A program made the translations under genes and the position numbers. Positions 39,908 through 59,332 of a stretch of DNA of 64,000 bases are shown one piece after another. How positions within the stretch are numbered: position 1 is the stretch's first letter; each line of letters opens with the position of its first letter. Below the pieces are notes generated by a model. It saw nothing but the letters and a program-made list of their open reading frames with translations. It made no database searches and was not told the origin of the DNA. The DNA comes from Cyanobium sp. WAJ14-Wanaka (GTDB lineage: Bacteria > Cyanobacteriota > Cyanobacteriia > PCC-6307 > Cyanobiaceae): positions 1,142,056 to 1,206,055 of the forward strand of contig NZ_JAGQAZ010000001.1 of the NCBI RefSeq assembly GCF_024345375.1. The letters are read 5' to 3'.

Positions 39908-41172
39908 ATGACTGCGCCTACAAGCACCTGGCGACGCATCACGGCTGTAGCCGCCGAAGGTGTGGCCAGCGGCACTCCCTACGTGGTGGGAACAAAGCTG
40001 CTACAGGGCTGGCTCACCGCCACCGGCATTCCCCTGGGCTTGATCGGGATGCTCGCCTACGCCGAGTTGCCTTACACCCTAAAGATGGTCTGGGCACCTG
40101 CCCTGGATCGCTGGCCCATCCCCTGGCCAGACCGGCGCCGGGGTTGGCTACTGCTGCTGCAGTTGCTGCTGGTGGCAGTGATCGGCGCCATGACCTTTCT
40201 GCGGCCCAGCCAGCAACCAGCCAGCCTGACGGCGATTGGCCTAATGGCCCTGCTGCTGGCCCTGGTGAGCGCCACCCAGGACATCGTTGTGGATGCATAC
40301 CGCAGCGACCTGCTGCCGGAAGGGGAGCGGGGCGCCGGTGCCGCAGCCACCAATCTCGGTTACCGGGGAGCGATGCTCGCCATAGGTGCCGGCGGTTTCA
40401 TCCTGGCCGGGCGCTACGGCTGGCCCCTGGCCTTTGCTGCCGCTGCGGTGCTGATGCTGCTGGTGGTGCCGTTCACCCTTACGGCACCAAAGCTGCTGCC
40501 GATTGGGCACCAGGTCACCAGCCTGCGCCAAGCGGTGGTGGGCCCAGCCAGGGAATTCCTGCACCGCACCGGCCGAGGACGGGCCGCCATGCTGCTGGCC
40601 CTGGTGCTGCTCTACCGCTGGCCTGACGGCCTGCTCAACGTGATGGCAGTGCCCTTCCTGATTCAACAGGGATTTAGCCCAGAAATGGTGGGTTCCGTGC
40701 TGGCCGGCTGGGGCATCGGCGCCACGATCGTTGGCACGATTCTGGGGGGAATTCTGTTTGGCAAGTTGGGGATGAACCGGTCCCTATGGGTATTCGCCCT
40801 GGTGGGCAGCGCCGGCAATTTGTCCTACTGGGCCCTTGCCAGTTTCGATGGCGGACCAGTTGCCCTACTGCTGGCGGTGGGTCTGGAGAACCTGGGGGGA
40901 GGGATGGTGGGAGCAGCCTTTGTGGCCCTGCTGATGAGCCTCTGCAACCCACGCTTCTCCGCCACCCAATACGCCCTGCTCTCCGGGGTCTACGCCCTCA
41001 GCCGCTCCCTCCTTTCCGGCCAAGCAGGCTTTGTGGCCGAGGGTGTGGGCTGGAGCAACTTCTTCCTGCTCACCGTGGCCTCCTCCCTGCCAGCCTTCCT
41101 CCTGATGGTGTGGCTTACCCCCTGGCACGGGGACGGCTGCCGCGGCGCCTTCGATCAGGCCAAGGACCCCAC

Positions 41173-41176
<4 letters not shown>
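39908..41176 (+). CDS. MFS transporter, AmpG-like
   Basis: A 422-residue, 12-helix major facilitator. The loop after helix 2 ([27 protein letters not shown]) and the [17 protein letters not shown] motif are the AmpG/acetyl-CoA-transporter-type signature. AmpG itself imports muropeptides for peptidoglycan recycling; the substrate in cyanobacteria is not established. ATG 39908 follows an in-frame TTG. The 3' end overlaps convergent rlmN by four bases. Confidence 0.85.
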
Positions 41177-48541
<7,365 letters not shown>

Positions 48542-48589
48542 CGGTAGTTAGGCGCGCGGAAATCGAGAGATGGGGGACTTATTCAGCGA

Positions 48590-51500
48590 TCAGTCGTCGT
48601 CGTAATCCGCGACGCCGAGGGATTCATAGGTGGGCCGACTGGGGGTGCTGCGACGGGGATTAACGTCCTGCATCAGATCGACTTCCTCACCTGCATCGGT
48701 GTAAACAGCGATGTCTAGTCCGAGGGACTGCAGCTCACGCATCAGCACCTTGAACGACTCGGGAGTACCGGGGCGGGGAATGGGCTTGCCCTTGACGATG
48801 GCGTTGAGCGCTTCGTTGCGGCCTTGCATGTCGTCGGACTTGACGGTGAGCAATTCCTGCAGGGTGTAGGCGGCGCCGTAGGCCTCCAGGGCCCACACTT
48901 CCATCTCACCCAAACGCTGGCCGCCCTGCTGGGCCTTACCACCAAGCGGCTGCTGGGTAACAAGGGAGTAGGGGCCCGTGGAGCGGGCGTGGATCTTGTC
49001 GTCCACCAGGTGGACGAGTTTGAGGATGTGGGCATAGCCAACCGTGACCGGTTGGTCGAAGGGCTCGCCACTGCGACCGTCGATCAGTTGGATCTTGCCG
49101 GGGTTCCCGGGGTCATAAACCCAATCTTTACCAGGCTGCTTGGCTGCTTCTTCGAGGTAGGCCTGCACGGTTTGCTTCGATTTCTCAGCCCCGTGCATTT
49201 CATCAAAGGGCACAACCTTGACCCGGCAGCCCAGGTGGGAAGAGGCCCAGCCCATCAGGCATTCGAAGACCTGGCCCACGTTCATCCGGCTCGGCACACC
49301 CAGGGGGTTGAGCACGATGTCGATGGGGGTGCCATCGGGGAGGTAGGGCATGTCCTGCTGGGGCAGGATGCGGCTGATGATTCCCTTGTTGCCGTGGCGG
49401 CCGGCCATTTTGTCGCCTACCTGGATCTTGCGGCGCTGGGCCACATAAACCCTCACCACCATGTTTGCGCCGGGCGGTAGCTCATCGCCCTGCTCCCGGG
49501 TATAGATCCGCACGTCAACAACGCGGCCCCGCTCGGTGCTTGGCACCCTCAGGGAGTTGTCGCGCACGTCGCGGGCTTTCTCACCGAAGATGGCCCGCAG
49601 TAGTTTCTCCTCAGGGGGCTGGTCGGATTCACCCTTAGGGGTCACCTTGCCAACGAGGATGTCGCCGCTCTCGACATAGGCGCCGATGCGGATGATGCCC
49701 ATCTCATCGAGGTTGCCAAGGCTTTCCTCTGCGATGTTGGGAATCTCGCGGGTGATTTCCTCGGGCCCAAGCTTGGTCTGGCGCGCTTCAATCTCGTACT
49801 TTTCGATATGCACCGAGGTGTAGAGATCGTCGTGTACAAGACGGTCACTCAGCAGGATTGCGTCCTCGTAGTTGTAACCCTCCCAAGGCATGTAGGCGAT
49901 CAGAACGTTCTGACCCAGGGCAATCTCACCGCCCTCGCAGGCTGAGCCATCGGCCAGCACTTGGCCGGCGATCACTGGATCGCCCTGGCGGACGATCGGG
50001 CGCTGGTTCAGGCAGGTGTCCTGGTTGGAGCGCTGATACTTCTGCAGGTGGTGCACATGGTCGGTTCCCTGCTCATCGCGGATAACGATGGCGGTGGCAT
50101 CCACAAAGGTGACAGTGCCGTTCACCCGGGTGATTGGCACCATGCCGGAGTCGCGGGCAACCTGGGTTTCCAGGCCCGTACCCACCAAGGGGCGCTCGGG
50201 ACGCAGCAGGGGCACGGCCTGGCGCTGCATGTTTGAACCCATCAGGGCGCGGTTGGCGTCGTCGTGCTCAAGGAAGGGAATCAGCGAAGTGGCCACTGAA
50301 ATCACCTGCACCGGCGACAGCTGGACGTAGTCCACCTGCTCGGGGGGCACTTTCTCGAAGTCCTGGCGGTAGCGCACGGGCACCAGCTCAGCGGTGATGC
50401 GGCCATCGGCGTCGGTGGGCACATCGCCAGGGGCCACCCGACACTCGTCCTCGAGGTCTGCCGCGAGGTAGAGGGGGTCTCCGGATTTGTGAACAATGCC
50501 GTTTTCTACTTTCCAGAACGGGGTTTCGATGAAGCCGTACTCGTTCACCCGGGCGTGGGTGGCAAGCGAGCCGATCAGGCCAGCATTGGGACCTTCCGGA
50601 GTTTCGATCGGACAGATCCGGCCGTAATGGGAAGGGTGAATGTCGCGCACGGCAAAGCCAGCCCGCTCCCGGGTTAAGCCGCCAGGGCCGAGGGCGCTGA
50701 TGCGGCGCTTGTGGGTCAGCTCCGCCAGGGGGTTGGTCTGGTCCATGAACTGGCTCAACTGGCTGGAGCCAAAGAACTCCTTGATGGCAGCCACCAGGGG
50801 CTTGGGGTTCACCAGCTGGGCGGGGGTGAGGGATTCGGTCTCGCCCACGGTCATGCGCTCTTTGATGATGCGCTCAAGCCGGTTAAGACCGACCCGCACC
50901 TGGTTTTGCAGCAATTCGCCCACGGAGCGAACCCGGCGATTGCCCAGGTGGTCGATGTCATCAAGGCTGGCGCCGCCCACATCGAGCTCCAGGTTGATCA
51001 GGTAATCAATGGTGCTGAGCACGTCCTCGGGGGTAAGGATGCGCACCGCATCTGGGATCGTCAGACGCAGTTTTTTATTGATCTTGTAGCGACCCACCCG
51101 ACCTAGGTCGTAGCGCTTGGGATCGAAGAAACGGCTGTGGAGCAGGCTCTGGCCACCGCTGACCGAGGGGGGCTCGCCGGGACGCAGTTTTTTGTAGAGC
51201 TCAAGCAGGGCCTGGTCTTCCGAGGAAATGCCCTCGTCGTTGGCCGCTTCGATCGACTTTTGGTAGTACTCCGGGTGACGCAGCTTGTCGAGCACGTCAT
51301 TGTCTGACAGACCTATCGCCCGCATCAAGACGTGGGCATTGATCTTGCGGGTTTTGTCGACCCGCACGTGCAGCAGGTCGTTCTTGTCGGTTTCGAACTT
51401 GAGCCAGGCGCCCCGGTTGGGGATCATGCTGGCGTTGAAGGTCTTACGGCCGTTTTTGTCCTGCTCGTCTTTGAAATAGACCCCAGGTGAGCGCACGATC

Positions 51501-51880
51501 TGGTTAACGATCACCCGCTCAGCGCCGTTGATGATGAAGGTGCCGCGCTCGGTCATCAGGGGCAGCTCGCCGATGAAAACCTCCTGCTCCTTGATCTCGC
51601 CGGTCTCCTTGTTGACCAGGCGGCAGGTCACATACATCTGGGAGGCGAAGGTCGCATCGCGCCGCTTGGCCTCTTCCACGTCGTGGCGGGGACGCTTCAG
51701 TCGGTACTCACTACCGATGAAGTGCAGCTCCAACTTGCCGGTGTAGTCGGTGATCGGGGAAAAGCTCTCAAGCTCCTCGATCAGACCCTTTTCCAGGAAC
51801 CATTTGAAACTGGCGCGCTGTACCTCCACCAAGTCGGGTAGGTAGGTAACGGTCTTGGAGACCTTGATCGCGCTGCTCAT
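48590..51880 (-). CDS. rpoB: RNA polymerase subunit beta
   Basis: A 1096-residue catalytic subunit. The rifampicin-site region ([20 protein letters not shown] and [13 protein letters not shown]) and the C-terminal [23 protein letters not shown] are canonical; the short lineage-specific form matches cyanobacteria. It is first of rpoB-rpoC1-rpoC2. The 190 bases upstream (51881-52070) contain no gene and presumably the operon promoter, which I cannot assign to specific boxes. Confidence 0.98.
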   Translation of the reverse strand: MSSAIKVSKTVTYLPDLVEVQRASFKWFLEKGLIEELESFSPITDYTGKLELHFIGSEYRLKRPRHDVEEAKRRDATFASQMYVTCRLVNKETGEIKEQEVFIGELPLMTERGTFIINGAERVIVNQIVRSPGVYFKDEQDKNGRKTFNASMIPNRGAWLKFETDKNDLLHVRVDKTRKINAHVLMRAIGLSDNDVLDKLRHPEYYQKSIEAANDEGISSEDQALLELYKKLRPGEPPSVSGGQSLLHSRFFDPKRYDLGRVGRYKINKKLRLTIPDAVRILTPEDVLSTIDYLINLELDVGGASLDDIDHLGNRRVRSVGELLQNQVRVGLNRLERIIKERMTVGETESLTPAQLVNPKPLVAAIKEFFGSSQLSQFMDQTNPLAELTHKRRISALGPGGLTRERAGFAVRDIHPSHYGRICPIETPEGPNAGLIGSLATHARVNEYGFIETPFWKVENGIVHKSGDPLYLAADLEDECRVAPGDVPTDADGRITAELVPVRYRQDFEKVPPEQVDYVQLSPVQVISVATSLIPFLEHDDANRALMGSNMQRQAVPLLRPERPLVGTGLETQVARDSGMVPITRVNGTVTFVDATAIVIRDEQGTDHVHHLQKYQRSNQDTCLNQRPIVRQGDPVIAGQVLADGSACEGGEIALGQNVLIAYMPWEGYNYEDAILLSDRLVHDDLYTSVHIEKYEIEARQTKLGPEEITREIPNIAEESLGNLDEMGIIRIGAYVESGDILVGKVTPKGESDQPPEEKLLRAIFGEKARDVRDNSLRVPSTERGRVVDVRIYTREQGDELPPGANMVVRVYVAQRRKIQVGDKMAGRHGNKGIISRILPQQDMPYLPDGTPIDIVLNPLGVPSRMNVGQVFECLMGWASSHLGCRVKVVPFDEMHGAEKSKQTVQAYLEEAAKQPGKDWVYDPGNPGKIQLIDGRSGEPFDQPVTVGYAHILKLVHLVDDKIHARSTGPYSLVTQQPLGGKAQQGGQRLGEMEVWALEAYGAAYTLQELLTVKSDDMQGRNEALNAIVKGKPIPRPGTPESFKVLMRELQSLGLDIAVYTDAGEEVDLMQDVNPRRSTPSRPTYESLGVADYDDD

Positions 51881-52070
51881 GCGGTGAACCTGCAGGAACT
51901 GGTTAACAATTGACCGGTCGGCCCTGGACCTTGAAGCCCCGAAGGCAAGCCACGCAGACAGCTATCCCCCAGCGGGAACGGCTGCCCTTTGCGGGCTCAC
52001 CCAGCGGATTTACTTCAAGATTTCAGGCGTCGACAACAAGAAGCGCTACCGCATCCGGGCCAGTCAAAGA

Positions 52071-53244
<1,174 letters not shown>

Positions 53245-53316
53245 TCAGCAATCTCTGATCTTACCTTCACGCCCCCCTGGGGGCCAAGCAAAGGACCAGA
53301 GCTTTGGCGCACTAAC

Positions 53317-54657
53317 TTGAGATTCCCTGCCAGCGCTGCAAAGCCCGTGGTCTCCTCCCCGCCTCCCCTCACGATCACCTGCCTGCGGGATGGTGACCAT
53401 GCGGCGGAGCGATTGGGCGCAATTGCGGAGCGCACCAGTGGCTCCCAGATGGCTGAGGCAATGGCCAAGGTGGAGCAAATAATTGACCAGGTGCGCGGTC
53501 AGGGGGATCGGGCCCTGATCGAATTGACCCAACGCTTCGATGGCGTTCGACCCGAACCGCTGCGGATTCCCCAAGAACGGTTGGCCCAGGCCTGGCAGCA
53601 ATGCCCGGCCCCTTTGCAGGCAGCCCTGGAGCTGGCCCACCAGCGGATCCTGGCCTTTCACCAGCAGCAGATCCCCCAGGACCTGGCCGTGACCGGCCCC
53701 CATGGGGAACGGCTCGGCCGGCGCTGGCGCCCCGTGGAAAAGGCGGGTTTATACGTGCCCGGGGGCCGGGCCTCCTATCCCAGCACCGTGTTGATGAATG
53801 CGGTGCCGGCCACGGTGGCTGGCGTCCAGCGCCTGGTGATGGTCACGCCGCCTGGCCCCCAGGGGGAACCCAATGCCACCGTCTTGGCCGCTGCGCACCT
53901 GGCGGGAGTTGAGGAGGTCTATCGGGTGGGTGGTGCCCAGGCCGTGGCCGCCCTGGCCTATGGCACCGAAACGATTCCCCGGGTGGATGTGGTCAGCGGA
54001 CCGGGCAACCTATACGTAACCCTGGCGAAAAAGGCTGTCTATGGCAGGGTTGCCATAGATTCCCTGGCCGGCCCCAGCGAGGTGCTGGTGATCGCAGATC
54101 ACACCGCCAAGGCCGACCAGGTGGCGGCCGATCTGCTGGCCCAAGCCGAACACGACCCCCTAGCCGCGGCCATTCTGTTGACCACCAGCCCCGAGTTGGC
54201 GGCGGCCCTGCCGGCGGCCCTGGAGGCCCAGTTGGCCGGGCACCCCAGGGCTGAAATCACCCGCCAAGCCCTGGGCGACTGGGGCCTAATCGTGGTCTGC
54301 CGCGACCTCGACCAGGCAGCCCAGCTCAGCGATTGCTTTGCCCCCGAACACCTGGAGCTGCTGGTGGAGGATCCCGAATCCCTGGCCGATCGCATCAAGC
54401 ACGCCGGGGCGATCTTCATGGGCCCCCATAGCCCTGAAGCCGTGGGGGATTACCTGGCCGGACCAAACCACACCCTGCCCACCTCGGGCACGGCCCGTTT
54501 TGCGGGGGCCTTGAGCGTGGAGACCTTCCTGCGCCACACCAGCCTGATCCAGTTCAACCGCGAGGCCCTGGAGGCCACGGGCCCTGCCGTGATCACCCTG
54601 GCCGAAAGCGAGGGGCTCCACAGCCATGCCGAATCAGTGCGGCGCCGGCTCGGTTAA
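53317..54657 (+). CDS. hisD: Histidinol dehydrogenase
   Basis: Up to 446 residues; oxidises histidinol to histidine in two NAD+-dependent steps. The signature [16 protein letters not shown], the zinc-site region [11 protein letters not shown] and the C-terminal [19 protein letters not shown] are intact. Start is uncertain: TTG 53317 gives the longest form, GTG 53347 would remove ten poorly conserved residues. Divergent from rpsT over 90 bases; convergent with rpiA. Confidence 0.95.
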   Translation: MRFPASAAKPVVSSPPPLTITCLRDGDHAAERLGAIAERTSGSQMAEAMAKVEQIIDQVRGQGDRALIELTQRFDGVRPEPLRIPQERLAQAWQQCPAPLQAALELAHQRILAFHQQQIPQDLAVTGPHGERLGRRWRPVEKAGLYVPGGRASYPSTVLMNAVPATVAGVQRLVMVTPPGPQGEPNATVLAAAHLAGVEEVYRVGGAQAVAALAYGTETIPRVDVVSGPGNLYVTLAKKAVYGRVAIDSLAGPSEVLVIADHTAKADQVAADLLAQAEHDPLAAAILLTTSPELAAALPAALEAQLAGHPRAEITRQALGDWGLIVVCRDLDQAAQLSDCFAPEHLELLVEDPESLADRIKHAGAIFMGPHSPEAVGDYLAGPNHTLPTSGTARFAGALSVETFLRHTSLIQFNREALEATGPAVITLAESEGLHSHAESVRRRLG

Positions 54658-54670
54658 GGATGCTGGGGGC

Positions 54671-55384
54671 TTAGGCGAGCTCGCGGACGCCCGGCACCCC
54701 ATCGACGATCTCGCCGACGAGCACCTGGTCGGTGAGATTTACGAACAGGCCGTTCTCCAAGACTCCGGGGAGGTTGTTAATTTCCTTCTCCAGGCTTTCG
54801 GGATCGCCGATCCCCCCGCCAAATTTCACATCCAGCACCAGGTTGCCCTGGTCGGTAACCACCGGGCCTGCCTTACGCACGGCCATCCGTAATTCAGCCA
54901 CGCCGCCCAATTCCTGCAGCTCGGCCTGCACCTGGCGCCAGGCACCGGGCAGCACTTCTACGGGCAGCAGGAAGCCCAGGTTGAGGGTATCCACCAGCTT
55001 GGTGGAATCAACCACCACCACGAAGCGCTCCGCCCGGCGGGCCACCAACTTCTCCTGCACGTGGCAAGCGCCGCCACCCTTGATCAGCTGGAGAGAGGGA
55101 TCCACCTCATCGGCACCATCAATGGCCAGGTCAATCCTGTTGACAGCATTGAGGCTCTGGAGGGGGATGCCCAGCTCCGCCGCCAACACCTCCCCTTGAA
55201 AAGACGTCGTTACCCCAACGATGTCCTTGAGCTCGCCGCGCTGCAACTTGGCCCCAAGGGCCCGGATCATTAGGGCGGCAGTGGAACCGGACCCCAATCC
55301 CAAAACCATGCCGTCACGGATCTGTTCGATGGCAGCTTCAGCGACTGCCTGCTTCATCCGGTCCTGCAGATCCGACATGTCCAT
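54671..55384 (-). CDS. rpiA: Ribose-5-phosphate isomerase A
   Basis: A 237-residue enzyme interconverting ribose 5-phosphate and ribulose 5-phosphate in the Calvin and pentose phosphate cycles. The motifs [21 protein letters not shown] and [14 protein letters not shown] hold the catalytic aspartate, glutamate and lysine. ATG 55384, or ATG 55378 two codons later. It lies 37 bases downstream of the HtrA-like gene on the same strand. Confidence 0.96.
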   Translation of the reverse strand: MDMSDLQDRMKQAVAEAAIEQIRDGMVLGLGSGSTAALMIRALGAKLQRGELKDIVGVTTSFQGEVLAAELGIPLQSLNAVNRIDLAIDGADEVDPSLQLIKGGGACHVQEKLVARRAERFVVVVDSTKLVDTLNLGFLLPVEVLPGAWRQVQAELQELGGVAELRMAVRKAGPVVTDQGNLVLDVKFGGGIGDPESLEKEINNLPGVLENGLFVNLTDQVLVGEIVDGVPGVRELA

Positions 55385-55421
55385 GTGCTCGGGGCCGCGA
55401 CCGTAGCTCAGCCAAGGTGAG

Positions 55422-56549
<1,128 letters not shown>

Positions 56550-56624
56550 CTAGGGGGCTAGGCCCCCTTAAGTTGGGCGGAAATCAGCGCACATGCGCAA
56601 CAACCAACTTTTAGCGAGATACCC

Positions 56625-56906
56625 ATGGCAGAGATACCTCCCGGTAGCCGGCAGCGCTGCAGCCTCTGCCAAGTTGAGATCCAGGGCATGGCAGGTGGCA
56701 ACGACTTAGTGCACTTCAGCCAGGGGGGACCGGGCAGCCGCGCCAAGCTATGGGCGAGGGTTTGCCAGTACCTGAGCACTCCTGAGCAGAAATCCCAATG
56801 CATCAACCTTGATGCCAGCTTGAGGGGAACCGTGCAAAAAAGCGATTATTTCGCCGAGGCGCCAATGATCAACCTGCCCCCCACTCCCGGCGGCCCTGAG
56901 GATTAA
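56625..56906 (+). CDS. Conserved hypothetical protein with a CxxC motif
   Basis: A 93-residue protein, MAEIPPGSRQRCSLCQVEIQ at the N-terminus, with cysteines in CSLC and single cysteines at about 47 and 59. No membrane segment or signal. The CxxC and two further cysteines could bind zinc, or respond to redox state (inference). It precedes rimP by 134 bases, too far to call an operon. I do not recognise a domain. Confidence 0.65.
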   Translation: MAEIPPGSRQRCSLCQVEIQGMAGGNDLVHFSQGGPGSRAKLWARVCQYLSTPEQKSQCINLDASLRGTVQKSDYFAEAPMINLPPTPGGPED

Positions 56907-57040
56907 GCGGCCCAGCCCTGTGGGCCCGAATAACCCATCCACTAAGGTGAATTGGTGCCCGGCGGGCATCCCTAAGAAATCCTGGTTTGATTACCGGGTC
57001 ACTTTCCTAGGGCAGTTTCAAAAACTGCAGATGCCGGCGG

Positions 57041-57535
57041 GTGCCCAATCCCTGCCCACCTGCAGCTTTGACCACCCCGCCCACCACAGAGCTCGAAAAG
57101 CTGGCCCTGGAGGCCATGGCTGCATCGGGATTCGTGCTGCGCGGCATCCAGGTGCTCAGCCATCGCATTCCGATGACAGTGCAGGTACTGGTGCAGCGAG
57201 CCGATGGCGGCGACATCAGTCTCGACGAATGCGCCTCCATGAGTGCCCCCCTTGGTGAAGCCATCGAAGCGGCGAGCTTGCTGCTCGAGCCCTATGTTTT
57301 GGAGATCAGCAGCCCTGGCGTCAGCGACGAACTTCAGGACGATCGGGATTTTCGCAGTTTTCGCGGCTTCCCAATCGAAGTGGAATTCCGCGATGCCAAA
57401 GGCGAAACGGTCTGCAGCGAAGGGCTCCTGCTCGAGCGTGACGCCGATGCCTTGCACTTAAACCTGCGGGGCCGCATCAAGCGCATTCCGCGTCCAGATG
57501 TGATCAGTGTGCGTTTGGTAACTCCAACCACCTGA
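57041..57535 (+). CDS. rimP: Ribosome maturation factor RimP
   Basis: Up to 164 residues; assists maturation of the 30S subunit. The N-terminal domain (GFVLRGIQVLSHRIPMTVQV) and the signature YVLEISSPGVSDEL are typical. The start is uncertain: GTG 57041 or TTG 57068, the latter dropping nine proline-rich residues. It opens the widely conserved rimP-nusA-ylxR-infB order. Confidence 0.92.
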   Translation: MPNPCPPAALTTPPTTELEKLALEAMAASGFVLRGIQVLSHRIPMTVQVLVQRADGGDISLDECASMSAPLGEAIEAASLLLEPYVLEISSPGVSDELQDDRDFRSFRGFPIEVEFRDAKGETVCSEGLLLERDADALHLNLRGRIKRIPRPDVISVRLVTPTT

Positions 57536-57570
57536 TCTCCCAACCCAAGACCATTCCCCACCCCTGATCC

Positions 57571-58974
57571 ATGGCCCTGGTTCTGCTCCCCGGTCTCAAC
57601 AACCTGATCGAGGACATCAGCGAAGAGAAGAAACTGGCTCCAGCCGTGGTGGAGGCCGCCCTGCGCGAAGCGCTGCTGAAGGGCTATGAGCGCTACCGAC
57701 GCACCCTTTACCTGGGCATCAGCGAAGACCCCTTCGAGGAGGACTACTTCTCCAACTTCGATGTTGGCCTCGAACTGGACGAGGAGGGCTATCGGGTGCT
57801 GGCCTCAAAAATCATTGTGGAAGAGGTGGAAAGCGAAGACCACCAGATATCCCTTGCCGAAGTCCAGCAGGTGGCCGAAGACGCCCAAATCGGCGACACG
57901 GTCGTCTTGGACGTAACTCCCGAGAAGGATGACTTTGGCCGCATGGCGGCCTCCACCACCAAGCAGGTGTTGGCCCAGAAGCTGCGCGATCAGCAGCGCC
58001 GCATGATCCAAGAGGAATTTGCGGACCTGGAAGATCCTGTGCTGACCGCCAGGGTCATTCGCTTTGAGCGCCAATCCATAATCATGGCCGTCAGTTCTGG
58101 CCTTGGCAGGCCAGAGGTGGAAGCGGAATTACCGCGCCGCGACCAATTGCCCAACGACAACTACCGGGCCAACGCCACCTTCAAGGTGTTCCTGAAGGAA
58201 GTCAGTGAGATTGCCCGGCGCGGCCCCCAGCTGTTCGTGAGCCGCTCCAACGCCGGCCTCGTTGTGTATTTGTTTGAAAACGAGGTGCCTGAAATCCAGG
58301 AGGGTTCCGTGCGCATCGTGGCCGTGGCCAGGGAAGCAAATCCGCCAAGCCGGTCAGTGGGCCCCCGCACCAAGGTGGCTGTAGACAGCGTCGAACGGGA
58401 GGTGGATCCGGTGGGGGCCTGCATCGGCGCCCGCGGTTCCCGAATCCAACAGGTGGTCAACGAGCTGCGGGGCGAAAAAATTGACGTAATTCGCTGGTCT
58501 CCAGATCCTGGCCAATACATCGCCAATTCCCTGAGCCCGGCCCGGGTTGAGATGGTGCGCTTGGTTGATCCCCAAGGTCAGCACGCCCACGTGCTGGTTC
58601 CCCCCGATCAGCTCAGCCTGGCCATAGGCCGGGAAGGCCAGAACGTGCGCCTGGCGGCCCGCCTGACCGGCTGGAAAATCGACATCAAAAATGCCTCGGA
58701 GTACGACCAGGCCACCGAAGACTCGGTGGTCTCCGAACTGATCGCCCAACGCCAGGAAGAGGAGGCCCAGCAGGCCGAGGTGGAGGCCCGACTTGAGGCG
58801 GAACAAGCTCTGCGGGCTGAAGAAGATGCCCGTCTGCGGGAGCTCTATCCCCTACCCGAAGACGACGAGGAATACGCCGAGGCCGAGTACGACTACGAAG
58901 AAGCACCCCAGGAGGCAGCTCCAGAAGAGGCAGCTCCAGAAGAAGAAGCACCCGAAGAGGAAGGAGCCCGGTGA
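57571..58974 (+). CDS. nusA: Transcription termination/antitermination factor NusA
   Basis: A 467-residue RNA polymerase-binding factor. Domains: N-terminal polymerase-binding region (1-125), S1 (about 135-205), then two KH domains (the first containing GACIGARGSRIQQVV, the second LAIGREGQNVRLAARLTGW). The tail after 385 is glutamate- and alanine-rich with EEAPQEAAPEEAAPEEE repeats and replaces the acidic repeats seen in some bacteria. Its stop overlaps ylxR (GTGA). Confidence 0.96.
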   Translation: MALVLLPGLNNLIEDISEEKKLAPAVVEAALREALLKGYERYRRTLYLGISEDPFEEDYFSNFDVGLELDEEGYRVLASKIIVEEVESEDHQISLAEVQQVAEDAQIGDTVVLDVTPEKDDFGRMAASTTKQVLAQKLRDQQRRMIQEEFADLEDPVLTARVIRFERQSIIMAVSSGLGRPEVEAELPRRDQLPNDNYRANATFKVFLKEVSEIARRGPQLFVSRSNAGLVVYLFENEVPEIQEGSVRIVAVAREANPPSRSVGPRTKVAVDSVEREVDPVGACIGARGSRIQQVVNELRGEKIDVIRWSPDPGQYIANSLSPARVEMVRLVDPQGQHAHVLVPPDQLSLAIGREGQNVRLAARLTGWKIDIKNASEYDQATEDSVVSELIAQRQEEEAQQAEVEARLEAEQALRAEEDARLRELYPLPEDDEEYAEAEYDYEEAPQEAAPEEAAPEEEAPEEEGAR

Positions 58975-59249
58975 GTTCTCGGCCTGTGCTTCGGCGCTGT
59001 GTGAGCTGTCGCGAATTGCTGGATCGTCAGCAGTTGTGGCGGATCATCAGGCTCGCCGAAGGGGGAATCGGGTTGGATCAGGGCATGGGCCGATCGGCTT
59101 ACCTCTGTCCCAACCAGGAGTGTTTTGAGGAGGCGAAACGACGAAAACGTTTGCAACGGGCCTTGCGCTGCCAAGTTGCAGAAACAATCGTCGAAACCCT
59201 CGAACAACGACTGAATACCAGCGTTGATCGCGCCTCTAAGGCAATATGA
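58971..59249 (+). CDS. ylxR: YlxR-family RNA-binding protein (DUF448)
   Basis: A 92-residue nucleic acid-binding protein with the family motif RRCVSCRELLDRQQLWRIIRL and GRSAYLCPNQECFEEAKRRKRL; the cysteines resemble a zinc site. B. subtilis YlxR (RnpM) modulates RNase P. GTG 58971 overlaps the nusA stop. It is followed by infB after 83 bases. Confidence 0.92.
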   Translation: MSSRPVLRRCVSCRELLDRQQLWRIIRLAEGGIGLDQGMGRSAYLCPNQECFEEAKRRKRLQRALRCQVAETIVETLEQRLNTSVDRASKAI

Positions 59250-59332
59250 ACATTGGCCGCCCCGTGCAAGCGGCCTGGATCCCGTTGGCCCCCGATTCGG
59301 CGGCCCCTGGGAACCGTCCACTGGAGACCTGA